DNA from: Candidatus Aminicenantota bacterium
GTDB taxonomy: Bacteria; Acidobacteriota; Aminicenantia; UBA2199
DNA: 11,450 nt
Reading direction: 5' to 3'
Assembly (NCBI GenBank): GCA_029939015.1
Contig: JAOZTV010000075.1
Coordinates: 1-11,450 of the forward strand
Positions within the stretch are counted from its first letter, which is position 1, and each line of letters opens with the position of its first letter. The position numbers and the translations under genes were made by a program. The notes under the pieces were generated by a model. That model saw only the letters and a list, made by a program, of their open reading frames with translations. It searched no databases and was not told the origin of the DNA. This document shows, piece after piece, positions 1 to 7,022 of the stretch.

Positions 1-43
1 ATATAAATATACTAAACAAAAAAATATATTTAGCAACTTATAA

Positions 44-73
44 TTGCAAAACTTATGATTTTTATGCTATGAT
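44..73 (+). promoter_or_regulatory. Candidate sigma70 promoter for the radical SAM/peptidase pair
   Basis: TTGCAA at 44-49 and TATGAT at 68-73 are separated by 18 bp, giving 4/6 and 5/6 matches to the -35 and -10 consensus. The predicted start near 80 would leave a leader of about 26 nt that contains the AAGGA ribosome binding site. A perfect TATAAT at 74-79 is an alternative -10 but has no good -35. The region is so AT-rich that chance matches are likely, so this is only a plausible call. Confidence 0.4.
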
Positions 74-91
74 TATAATTAATTATATTAT

Positions 92-96
92 AAGGA
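92..96 (+). promoter_or_regulatory. Ribosome binding site supporting a TTG start
   Basis: AAGGA lies 9 nt before the TTG at 106-108. No ATG or GTG in frame is equally well placed, and the conserved FGPVPSRRLG motif begins only ten codons downstream. This supports TTG as the real start codon. Confidence 0.7.
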
Positions 97-105
97 AAAA
101 GTAAT

Positions 106-1062
106 TTGAGTTTTAAAAAAAATAATTATATTTTTGGTCCTGTTCCTTCAAGGCGACTTGGTATATCTCTAGGCATTGATTTAATCCCCTTTAAAACCTG
201 TTCCCTTGACTGTGTTTATTGTGAATGTGGGAGAACAACTAATTTCACAAGAATCCGTAAACCTTTTGTATCAGTTGATACGATTATTGAAGATTTAAAA
301 CCATATCTGAATAAAAACAATAAGCTCGATTATATTACATTTTCAGGTTCTGGTGAACCGACACTTAATAGTGATATAGGAAAAATAATTGATAGAATAA
401 AAAAAATATCAGATACACCAATTGCAGTTTTAACAAACGGCACACTTATGGATGATGCTTCAGTCAGACAAGACCTATTAAATTCAGATCTTGTACTTCC
501 ATCTCTTGATGCCGTAACAGCAGAAATTTTTAATAAAATAAATAGACCCGCAAAAGGTGTTAATATATTAAATACTATTGAAGGAATAATCAAATTTCGT
601 TCAGAATATATGGGGAAAATTTGGCTTGAAGTTTTTATTGCTTCGGGTATAAACGATAGCAAAGAAGAATTATCCAAAATTCACAATACTATTTTAAAGA
701 TAAAGCCTGAGAAAGTACAATTAAATACACTTGACCGTCCACCTGCTTACGATAATATAAAATCAATTACGATGGACAAACTGGATCAAATTAGAGATGA
801 ATGGAAAGATTTACCTGTAGAGATAATAAAGAGAATAAAAAAAAGGGAAGAAATTCTGTCCTTCTCAAAAAATCTTGAAAATAACATTCTAAATACAATT
901 ATTAGAAGACCATTAACAATAGATGATTTATCCGAACTTACAGGTAAACATAATCTTGAGCTTTATAAATATATAGATGTCCTAGCTAAAGAAAAAAAAA
1001 TAAGGGAAAAGATAATTAATAATAAAATTTTCTTAATTCCTTTTGAAAAACAAATAAAATAA
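106..1062 (+). CDS. Radical SAM protein, COG0731 (TYW1-like) family, with C-terminal winged helix
   Basis: A 318-residue protein starting at TTG. The radical SAM cluster motif CxxxCxxC is C32-C36-C39, inside the block KTCSLDCVYC; a further Cys (C41) follows directly. The N-terminal GPVPSRRLG (residues 11-19) and SLGIDLIP (21-28), and the later SGSGEPT (80-86, the GEP-type SAM-binding motif), are hallmarks of the COG0731 group, which is related to the wyosine synthetase TYW1. These enzymes reduce SAM through a [4Fe-4S] cluster to a 5'-deoxyadenosyl radical; the substrate of the bacterial members is not established. Residues about 255-310 look like a small winged-helix domain (NTIIRRPLTIDDLSELTG), common in this subfamily. 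The stop codon overlaps the Shine-Dalgarno site of the downstream peptidase gene, 10 bp away, so the two are probably co-transcribed. Family assignment is firm; the specific reaction is unknown. Confidence 0.88.
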   Translation: MSFKKNNYIFGPVPSRRLGISLGIDLIPFKTCSLDCVYCECGRTTNFTRIRKPFVSVDTIIEDLKPYLNKNNKLDYITFSGSGEPTLNSDIGKIIDRIKKISDTPIAVLTNGTLMDDASVRQDLLNSDLVLPSLDAVTAEIFNKINRPAKGVNILNTIEGIIKFRSEYMGKIWLEVFIASGINDSKEELSKIHNTILKIKPEKVQLNTLDRPPAYDNIKSITMDKLDQIRDEWKDLPVEIIKRIKKREEILSFSKNLENNILNTIIRRPLTIDDLSELTGKHNLELYKYIDVLAKEKKIREKIINNKIFLIPFEKQIK

Positions 1063-1072
1063 GGAGAGTATA

Positions 1073-2149
1073 ATGTCAGAAAGAATGGTAAAACAATTTA
1101 TGGATATGGTAAAAATTGACAGTGAATCAGGCAATGAAGCAAGAATGATTGACTATCTAATTGAAGAATTTACAAAAATTGGAGCAAAGGCAGAAAAAGA
1201 TGATTATGGTAATTTAATAGCTAAAATGGATGCAAGAGGTTGTAGTGGAAAAGACCCTATCCTACTCTCCTGTCATGCTGATACTGTACTTCCAGGTATT
1301 GGAATTGAACCTGTACTTAAAGATGGTGTTATCAGATCTAAAGGAGATACTATTCTTGGAGCAGATGATAAAGCAGGTATTGCCGAAATGCTTGAAGCCT
1401 TAAGATTAGCAAAAATTATGCCTCCTATTGAGATTGCAATAAGCAGACAGGAAGAAGTTGGATTATTGGGAGTTAAAAATTTAGATTTTTCAAAAATTAC
1501 TGCAAAAAAAGGTTTTTTACTTGATAATGACACATTAGATACAATAGTAATAGGCGGACCTTCTTATTTTGCAATTGACGTTAATATAACAGGAAAAGCA
1601 GCACATGCAGGTATGGAGCCCGAGAAAGGTATTTCTGCTATCCAGGCTGCTGCAAAGGCAATTTCTGCTTTAAGATTAGGCAGACTTGACGATGACACTA
1701 CTGCTAATGTTGGTGTAATAAATGGTGGTATGATAAGAAATGGCATTCCCGATAAAACATCATTTCTTGCAGAGTGCAGAAGCTTAGTTCATAATAAAGC
1801 CGAAGCTCTTTCAAAAGAGATGGTAGATATTATTGAAAGAGAAGTTAAAAGTATTGGAGCAAAGGTTGAAATTGAAGTCAATAACCTATGTCAGGCAGTT
1901 GATATACCTGCTGATTCTGAAACTGTAGAAATTTCTAAAAAAGCATTAAAATCTGTAGGAATAGATGCAGAGACAACTTTTATTACTGGTTTTACAGATG
2001 CTTCAATCTATAATAATAAAGGTATAGAAGTTGCAGTTGTTGGAATAGGTGCAAAACTTGAACATTCAACCGATGAGCATATTTATATTGAAGATATGAA
2101 TAAGGCTCTAAATATGGTTATAGAAATACTAAGGCTTTCAGCTGAATAA
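1073..2149 (+). CDS. M20-family zinc metallopeptidase, peptidase T-like (YqjE type)
   Basis: A 358-residue cytosolic aminopeptidase-type protein with no signal peptide. The dinuclear zinc site of the M20/M28 clan is recognisable: SCHAD with H68 and D70, GADDKAG with the bridging Asp at D98, the catalytic and metal glutamates in RQEEVG (E127-E128), the LLDND block (D151 or D153), and the C-terminal EHSTDEH with H331. The GKAAHAG...EKG segment (174-186) opens the dimerisation (lid) domain. Members called PepT-like or YqjE cleave N-terminal residues from short peptides, and exact specificity cannot be read from sequence. The ATG is preceded by AAGGAG at 1061-1066 with 6 nt spacing, and the upstream gene stop at 1060-1062 overlaps that site, so translation is probably linked to the radical SAM gene. 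Length and motif set are complete. Confidence 0.9.
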   Translation: MSERMVKQFMDMVKIDSESGNEARMIDYLIEEFTKIGAKAEKDDYGNLIAKMDARGCSGKDPILLSCHADTVLPGIGIEPVLKDGVIRSKGDTILGADDKAGIAEMLEALRLAKIMPPIEIAISRQEEVGLLGVKNLDFSKITAKKGFLLDNDTLDTIVIGGPSYFAIDVNITGKAAHAGMEPEKGISAIQAAAKAISALRLGRLDDDTTANVGVINGGMIRNGIPDKTSFLAECRSLVHNKAEALSKEMVDIIEREVKSIGAKVEIEVNNLCQAVDIPADSETVEISKKALKSVGIDAETTFITGFTDASIYNNKGIEVAVVGIGAKLEHSTDEHIYIEDMNKALNMVIEILRLSAE

Positions 2150-2150
2150 T

Positions 2151-2231
2151 TAAGGTAAATAAAGCAGAGAGTAATATAAATATTTTTAGACCTTACTCTT
2201 TGCATCCCTACCTACTTGCCTCCTTGCCTTA
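2151..2231. repeat. Nested inverted repeat with C-rich island between peptidase and nucleosidase genes
   Basis: The segment begins TAAGGTAA (2151-2158) and ends TTGCCTTA (2224-2231), arms that pair with one G-T wobble. Inside, GCAGAGAGTAA (2164-2174) pairs with TTACTCTTTGC (2193-2203) over 11 positions with one G-T wobble, around an 18-nt loop. The right half is compositionally odd: bases 2191-2229 hold 17 C and 3 G in 39. It also contains short tandem units, CCTA twice (2207-2214) and CTTGCC twice with an 8-nt period (2215-2228). No U-tract follows the inner stem, so it is not a normal intrinsic terminator. It may be a small dispersed repeat, a regulatory hairpin, or degraded sequence; nothing coding was found. 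Confidence 0.45.
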
Positions 2232-2238
2232 TAAATAA

Positions 2239-2856
2239 ATGCTAAAAACAAAAAAAAAAATTTTATTAATTCCTTATTTTTGGGATCAGGATTTATATAA
2301 ACAATTAAAAAAAGAATCTTTAAAAACTCATAAAATATATTTTAGTGAACATCTTATTTTTGATAATTACTCTATAATAACTGGGTTTCTCGGCTACCCT
2401 CAGATTCTTTCTCTTCTAAATATAATTGATATAAATGAGAAAGAGTTTTTTTTCCTTGGAACAGCAGGTTCTTTAAATAAGTCAATTATTGAGCCTGTTT
2501 CAATAAATATCACCGATATATATTCAAGCTCAATTTACAAATTATTTTCAAAAGCAAAAATACTTCCATTAAATATAATAAATAACAATCAAATAAAAAA
2601 AGGAACCTGTGTCAGTGTTGATATTCCAATGAGGGAAACAAAAAATTGGCTTAAAACTCAAAGAAAGCAAAATATTGATGCAGTTGAAATGGAAATTTTT
2701 CCAATAAGAGTTTTTATTAAAAAACCATTAACTGCAATTATTATCATTACAGATAAAGTTAGCGGAAATAAAAATATAAAATTAATGAATAAAAAACTTA
2801 TCAAAAATGAATTTTTTAATTCCTTTAATATGATTACAAATTTATTAAATAAATAG
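2239..2856 (+). CDS. Divergent nucleoside phosphorylase/nucleosidase superfamily protein
   Basis: A 205-residue protein that fits the PNP/UDP phosphorylase fold used by MTA/SAH nucleosidases, futalosine hydrolases and purine nucleoside phosphorylases. The evidence is three spaced motifs. GTAGSL (74-79) is the glycine-rich substrate loop, preceded by a strand (EFFFLGT). DAVEME (147-152) matches the VEMEG ribose-binding motif. ITDKVSG (170-176) supplies the Asp (D172) that in this superfamily acts as general acid on the purine. The protein is short for the family (usually about 210-260) and very rich in Ile, Lys and Asn, so the substrate cannot be named. A futalosine hydrolase-like or MTA/SAH nucleosidase-like role is possible. 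There is no Shine-Dalgarno site before ATG 2239, and codons 4-8 contain a run of 11 A. It converges with lepA, with 8 bp between stops. Confidence 0.68.
   Translation: MLKTKKKILLIPYFWDQDLYKQLKKESLKTHKIYFSEHLIFDNYSIITGFLGYPQILSLLNIIDINEKEFFFLGTAGSLNKSIIEPVSINITDIYSSSIYKLFSKAKILPLNIINNNQIKKGTCVSVDIPMRETKNWLKTQRKQNIDAVEMEIFPIRVFIKKPLTAIIIITDKVSGNKNIKLMNKKLIKNEFFNSFNMITNLLNK
2250..2260 (+). repeat. A11 homopolymer near the start of the nucleosidase gene
   Basis: Eleven consecutive A residues span codons 4-8 of the gene starting at 2239 (Thr-Lys-Lys-Lys-Ile). Runs of this length are prone to polymerase slippage and to sequencing or assembly indels. The frame shown is intact and gives the expected superfamily motifs downstream. 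Confidence 0.7.
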
Positions 2857-2864
2857 GATCTATT

Positions 2865-4667
2865 TTAATCAATCTCCAAGGCAGCGAGAAAGGCTTCCTG
2901 AGGAATATCAACCTTACCTATTCTCTTCATTCTTTTTTTACCTTTTTTCTGCTTATCGAGAAGTTTCATCTTTCTTGAAATATCCCCGCCATAACATTTT
3001 GCAAGAACATTTTTCCTCATTGCCTTAACTACAGTTCTTGCAATAACTTTTTTATGTATTGCCGCTTGAATAATAACTTCAAATAATTGTTTTGGAATAA
3101 CAGCCTTCATTTTTGAAGCAATGAGATTACCCACATTATAAGCTTTCTCTCTATGGACAATTAATGCAAGTGCATCAACTGGGTCGCCGTTTATCAAAAT
3201 ATCTAATTTAATTAATGGCGATTCAACGTATTCTTTAAACTCATAATCAAAAGAAGCATATCCTCTTGATATTGATTTTAATTTATTGAAAAAATCATAA
3301 AGCACTTCTGCAAGAGGCAAATCATAAGTAAGATGTACCCTCTCAGAGCTTATATAGTCCATCTTTTTATGAATTCCTCTTCTGTTCTGAAGTAGTTTTA
3401 TTATATTTCCAAGATGTTCTTCTGGAGTAATTATTATTGCTTCAATATAAGGTTCCTCTATCATTTCCAATTGCTGTGGTTCAGGTAATCCAGCAGGAGA
3501 CTCAATTTCAAAGACTTCACCCTTTTTATTTGTTACTCTATATTTAACCGATGGAGCAGTTGTAACTATTGATAAATCATATTCACGTTCTAATCTTTCC
3601 TGAATTATTTCCTTATGTAATAAACCTAAAAAGCCACATCTGAAACCAATACCAAGAATTGGAGATGTTTCAGGTTCATACTTAAAAGAAGAATCATTTA
3701 AAGTAAGCTTTTCAATTGAATCTCTTAATTCTTCATGACTTGAACCCTCACCTGGATAAAACCCTGAAAATACCATTGGCTGCGGTTCTTTAAACCCTGG
3801 CATCGGTTCAACAGTATTTACCTTAAGATGAGTAATTGTATCCCCTATTTTAACTTCAGAAACATTTTTTATACTTCCTATTATATATCCAACTTCTCCA
3901 ACTGATAAACTTTTAAGAGGAAGTGGTGCCGGTTTAAAAACACCAAGTTCATTAACATCATAATTTGCATTATTTGATAAAAATTTTATCTTATCATTTT
4001 TATTTATTTTACCATCTATAATTTTAACAAGAATTATAACTCCACGATATTCATCAAACCAGGAATCGAATATTAATGCTTTCAATGGTTTATCGATATC
4101 ACCCTTAGGTGGCTCAATTCTATCTATAATTGCAGGTATGAGTTCATCTATCCCCAAGCCTGTTTTTGCACTAACATTAATAGCCTCTTCTCTGTCTATT
4201 CCAATAACAGTTTCTACCTGATCAAGTGATTTTTCAAGTTCATTACTTGCTAAATCAATTTTGTTCATTACAGGAATGAGAGTAAGATCATTTTCCATAG
4301 CAAGATAAGTATTTGCAACTGTTTGTGCTTCAACTCCCTGAGTAGCATCAACTACAAGTAGGGCACCTTCACAAGCTGCAAGAGAACGTGATACTTCATA
4401 AGTAAAGTCTATATGTCCTGGAGTATCAATTAAGTTTAAAATATAATCCTCGTTTGTTCTCGTATCCTTATACTCAAGCCTGACAAAATGAGATTTAATT
4501 GTTATACCCCTTTCTCTTTCTAAATCCATTGAATCAAGAAGTTGTTCCTGCATATCTCTTTTAGTTACTGCATTGGTTATTTCAAGTAGCCTGTCTGAAA
4601 GTGTTGTTTTACCATGATCAATATGGGCTATAATTGAAAAATTTCTTATATTTTTTAATTTACTCAC
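2865..4667 (-). CDS. lepA: Elongation factor 4 (LepA), ribosome back-translocase GTPase
   Basis: A 600-residue protein, the normal LepA length. The translational GTPase motifs are complete: G1 AHIDHGKT (14-21), G2 RGITI (53-57), G3 DTPGH (81-85), G4 NKID (135-138) and G5 SAK (166-168). The C-terminal LepA-specific domain is present with the signature around CYGGDISRKMKLL and the tail KKRMKRIGKVDIPQEAF. EF4 binds ribosomes and affects translocation, elongation under stress, and initiation or assembly. It starts with GTG (4665-4667), sharing four bases (GTGA) with the TGA stop of the upstream methyltransferase gene. AGGA at 4676-4679 is 8 nt upstream of the GTG. Translation is therefore probably coupled to the methyltransferase, in an operon with tatA. 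No terminator is visible between it and the convergent gene. Assignment is certain. Confidence 0.98.
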   Translation of the reverse strand: MSKLKNIRNFSIIAHIDHGKTTLSDRLLEITNAVTKRDMQEQLLDSMDLERERGITIKSHFVRLEYKDTRTNEDYILNLIDTPGHIDFTYEVSRSLAACEGALLVVDATQGVEAQTVANTYLAMENDLTLIPVMNKIDLASNELEKSLDQVETVIGIDREEAINVSAKTGLGIDELIPAIIDRIEPPKGDIDKPLKALIFDSWFDEYRGVIILVKIIDGKINKNDKIKFLSNNANYDVNELGVFKPAPLPLKSLSVGEVGYIIGSIKNVSEVKIGDTITHLKVNTVEPMPGFKEPQPMVFSGFYPGEGSSHEELRDSIEKLTLNDSSFKYEPETSPILGIGFRCGFLGLLHKEIIQERLEREYDLSIVTTAPSVKYRVTNKKGEVFEIESPAGLPEPQQLEMIEEPYIEAIIITPEEHLGNIIKLLQNRRGIHKKMDYISSERVHLTYDLPLAEVLYDFFNKLKSISRGYASFDYEFKEYVESPLIKLDILINGDPVDALALIVHREKAYNVGNLIASKMKAVIPKQLFEVIIQAAIHKKVIARTVVKAMRKNVLAKCYGGDISRKMKLLDKQKKGKKRMKRIGKVDIPQEAFLAALEID

Positions 4668-5755
4668 TTTTTTATTCCTTTTACTATATATTCAACTGAT
4701 GAATAAAGTATATTATTTAATTTGTCAACATTTGTATTAAAAACATTTGCAATTTCATTATTCATTGCGATTGGAGATAATTTTTCATCATTCAAGTCAC
4801 CCTCAGAATAAATAATTTCAACATCAAAAAAACCTGAACTTTCTAGTAAATACCTCATATATTCAGGATGAAGTGGTTTTTGATGAGTTATGTCTAGATA
4901 AAATATTCTACTAAGTGCAAATAATGATAATGGATTTATAGTTTCTAACATAATTATTGAGCCTGGTTTTAAAACTCTAAAAGATTCCTTTACAACTTCA
5001 CGTAAGTAATCAGGGGTAAAATGTTCAATTACCTGTGATGAAAATATCCCACCAATTGTATTATTCTCTTTACCTTTCAAATATTCCAGCGCATCAATAG
5101 AAAAACACTCTAAATCTTTAGATTTTGCAATTTTGAGCATTGATTCTGATATATCAATACCAACACTATCTTTTTCATTATCCTTGAGTATTTGAAGAAA
5201 TTCACCTCTGCCACATCCAATATCAAGTATATTATTTAAGTTCTCAAAATGTGTATAATACTTTTCTAATTTTTCTCTAATCTTATTTTCATCCCCTCTG
5301 AACCTCTGTTCAAAATCTGAATACTGATATAGGGACAATTTTTCTTTATATTTTTTTAAATCTTCTATATTTTTTAAATTTTCATTCTTATCATTTTTGT
5401 TGATATTATTAATTTTTTCAATCAAAGTATCTAAACCTTTTTCAAGTTGTAGAAAATTATTTAATATATGTTTTGAATTTGTTTGATCAGCCTCTAATTT
5501 AAGTATTTTAGTATTTAATGATTGGATAACTCCTGACATATGATTATTTGAGTAAGAATCCCATTCTTTATTAGAACTTAAAACTAATTCATTTATATTA
5601 TTATTTAATTCTAAAAATAGCCCTTTAATTACTTCTTTTTTTTTTTTTCTTAAAAAAGTGAAATTAAAAGTGTCGCTAAGTTTTTTTAGTGTAAGTTCTA
5701 AATTAGATTGTGCTTTTTTTCTTTTTTCAATAAACTCTTCAATTATCCTTTGCAT
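4664..5755 (-). CDS. Coiled-coil class I SAM methyltransferase, O-antigen chain-terminator-like
   Basis: A 363-residue protein in two parts. Residues 1-140 are charged, helical and probably coiled coil, rich in Lys, Asn, Glu and Leu, with no membrane segment. Residues about 145-310 form a class I methyltransferase: YSDFEQRFRG (145-154), motif I DIGCGRGEF (178-186), GIDIS acidic loop (199-203), QVIEHF (241-246), ETINP (271-275) and FYLD-TH--PLHPE (285-298). This combination is typical of the family that includes the methyltransferase part of WbdD-type O-antigen chain terminators, usually found in surface polysaccharide clusters. No kinase domain and no glycosyltransferase neighbours are seen here, so the substrate is open. 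The start overlaps the end of tatA by 17 nt and the end overlaps the lepA GTG by 4 nt. A run of 13 A lies in codons 36-40. Confidence 0.85.
   Translation of the reverse strand: MQRIIEEFIEKRKKAQSNLELTLKKLSDTFNFTFLRKKKKEVIKGLFLELNNNINELVLSSNKEWDSYSNNHMSGVIQSLNTKILKLEADQTNSKHILNNFLQLEKGLDTLIEKINNINKNDKNENLKNIEDLKKYKEKLSLYQYSDFEQRFRGDENKIREKLEKYYTHFENLNNILDIGCGRGEFLQILKDNEKDSVGIDISESMLKIAKSKDLECFSIDALEYLKGKENNTIGGIFSSQVIEHFTPDYLREVVKESFRVLKPGSIIMLETINPLSLFALSRIFYLDITHQKPLHPEYMRYLLESSGFFDVEIIYSEGDLNDEKLSPIAMNNEIANVFNTNVDKLNNILYSSVEYIVKGIKK
5636..5648 (-). repeat. A13 homopolymer inside the methyltransferase gene
   Basis: On the coding strand 13 consecutive A residues encode the end of Arg36 and four lysines (37-40) of the methyltransferase. 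This is the longest homopolymer I noticed in the window. It is a strong candidate for transcriptional slippage or replication indels that would shift the frame before the catalytic domain. It could also be a sequencing error hotspot, although the frame here is open and correct. Confidence 0.75.
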
Positions 5756-5936
5756 TATTTATTTCTTTTTTTCCTGCGTCAATTTCTTCATTATCTTCTT
5801 TTTTGAAAGAATCTTTGAAATTCTTAATTCCTTCTCCTAAACCTTTTCCTAATTCAGGTAGTTTCTTTCCACCAAAAAGTAAAGCAACAACAAGTAGTAT
5901 TCCAAGTATTTCCCATATTCCTAAAGTTCCAAACAT
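5739..5936 (-). CDS. tatA: Twin-arginine translocase subunit TatA/TatE
   Basis: A 65-residue protein with the full TatA plan. It has a short periplasmic N-terminus, one membrane helix (about 5-20) carrying a polar Glu at position 9, the FG hinge (21-22), then the amphipathic helix GKKLPELGKGLGEGIKNFK (23-41) and a short acidic/basic tail. TatA oligomers form the passage for folded proteins exported by TatBC. No tatB or tatC is in the window, so they must be elsewhere. The ATG at 5934-5936 is preceded by TGGAG about 6 nt upstream. It is the first gene of a tatA, methyltransferase, lepA set with its own promoter at 5996-6024, and its end overlaps the methyltransferase start by 17 nt. The glycine-rich hinge and lack of a long acidic tail favour TatA over TatB. 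Confidence 0.95.
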   Translation of the reverse strand: MFGTLGIWEILGILLVVALLFGGKKLPELGKGLGEGIKNFKDSFKKEDNEEIDAGKKEINNAKDN

Positions 5937-5995
5937 TTTTCACTCCATAGTTTTAATTTTTCTAACCTAATATTACACAGGTTTAACAATATTTA

Positions 5996-6024
5996 ATTTT
6001 ATAGTTTAATCCCCTTAATGTCAA
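5996..6024 (-). promoter_or_regulatory. Sigma70-type promoter for tatA, methyltransferase and lepA
   Basis: On the minus strand a perfect TTGACA (6024 down to 6019) is followed after 17 bp by TAAAAT (6001 down to 5996), a 5/6 match to TATAAT. TATAAA two bases earlier is an alternative -10 with a 15-bp spacer. The predicted start near 5989 leaves a leader of about 53 nt before the tatA ATG. The promoter lies in the 97-bp gap behind the DUF4340 gene, so the tatA set can be expressed independently of the ABC exporter genes. Confidence 0.7.
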
Positions 6025-6033
6025 ATATACTAT

Positions 6034-7017
6034 TTACTTTTTAAATTTATTAAAATCAGTATTAATTTTTTCTAAATCTTTTTTATTTAAACTGAATAAA
6101 AACTTATTATTATTAGATGATACAAATATTTCATTTTCTAATGTTTTATTATGAAATAAATTTAGAGTGTATGATTTTTTTGTTTTATCAATAAATGTAA
6201 TTGAAATAAATCCTTTTTCTTTAAGTTTATCATTTTTCTTTATAAATTTTTCACAATTAATATTTGAATTATCTGATATAAAAGAGTTAATTTCTTTGTC
6301 ATTTACTATAGTTTTATCTACTTTATTAACCCAAACCATTTTTACCGGCTTTTTGGGCGTATCTGCCTTCTCTGGATTAATTGTTTTTTTATCCTGTTTT
6401 ATTTCTTTCTTATTAAGAGCAGCTTCGTCCATTTTAATATAATTTATTGCCATACCTTCTTTTTCAATAATTAATTCAACAATATCTGCACTGCTAAAAC
6501 CATATATTTTTTTGTCAATAATATCATTTTTTTCTATATCAAAAGCACTCTTATAGTTTCCTCTAGCCTGATATATGACTTTATCTTTTTTTAATTTTAC
6601 AAAAGTTCTATTACCTGATTCAGCACTATTACCACTCATTAATTCCCTTAATTCATTCTTGTCTCCAAAAGCTTTAATAATAGTTCTGCTTTTTTCCCCA
6701 AGCCCATATTTTTCATATTTTTCAGCTCTGGAAATAAGGTCACTAAGATCAGCTCCTGAAATAAGGTCAATCATTTTGTTGACCTTATCTTCTAATACTG
6801 GAAAACCTTCAGGTTCTAAACTCCATTTTTTTTTATCTATACTCAAACTAATATTTCCCTTTGAATTTTCAATAAGAACTTTCTTAATTGAATCTTTTTT
6901 TATATTTTCAAGTTCAGGTATATCAAATTGAACATTATTGTTATCTTTTTTTAGAAGATAAACAGACAAAACTATAATTATTATTAATAATATAATATAT
7001 TCTTTTTTTTTAAACAT
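6034..7017 (-). CDS. DUF4340 domain protein, membrane-anchored partner of the ABC exporter
   Basis: A 327-residue protein with one N-terminal membrane helix (about 7-22) after a short Lys-rich start, the remainder probably outside the cytoplasmic membrane. The pattern matches DUF4340: a beta-rich repeat with KKKWSLEPEGFPV (62-74), the helical stretch DKVNKMIDLISGADLSDLISR (77-97), YEKYGLGEKSRTI (101-113), then VIYQARGNYKSAFDIEK (147-163) with the iDKKIYGF segment after it. A Lys-rich linker (203-227) joins a second half with weaker similarity to the first. DUF4340 proteins are repeatedly found next to GldG-like ABC auxiliary genes, but their biochemical role is unknown. The ATG is 5 nt after the stop of the GldG-like gene, and its AGGGG site straddles that stop. 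It is the last gene of the exporter operon; no convincing terminator follows. Confidence 0.82.
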   Translation of the reverse strand: MFKKKEYIILLIIIIVLSVYLLKKDNNNVQFDIPELENIKKDSIKKVLIENSKGNISLSIDKKKWSLEPEGFPVLEDKVNKMIDLISGADLSDLISRAEKYEKYGLGEKSRTIIKAFGDKNELRELMSGNSAESGNRTFVKLKKDKVIYQARGNYKSAFDIEKNDIIDKKIYGFSSADIVELIIEKEGMAINYIKMDEAALNKKEIKQDKKTINPEKADTPKKPVKMVWVNKVDKTIVNDKEINSFISDNSNINCEKFIKKNDKLKEKGFISITFIDKTKKSYTLNLFHNKTLENEIFVSSNNNKFLFSLNKKDLEKINTDFNKFKK

Positions 7018-7022
7018 AATTC

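Noticed and set aside
2164..2203. Stem-loop after the peptidase gene as an intrinsic terminator
   Set aside because: The 11-bp stem is real but AT-rich with an 18-nt loop, and it is followed by a C-rich stretch rather than a T run. It is reported only as part of the inverted-repeat island.
2230..2235. TATAAA as a -10 box for the nucleosidase gene
   Set aside because: The nearest -35-like TTGCAT (2200-2205) is 24 bp away, and a start site at the normal distance would fall after the A of the ATG at 2239.
5964..5983. Hairpin AACCT/AGGTT between DUF4340 and tatA as a terminator
   Set aside because: The stem is only 5 bp with a 10-nt loop and no T tract follows on the minus strand. It also lies downstream of the tatA promoter.
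6167..6931. Hydrophobic reading frames antisense to the DUF4340 gene
   Set aside because: They are Leu/Ile/Phe/Ser-rich complements of Lys/Glu/Asn-rich coding sequence, have no ribosome binding sites and match no family. The same holds for the antisense frames inside the radical SAM, peptidase and methyltransferase genes.
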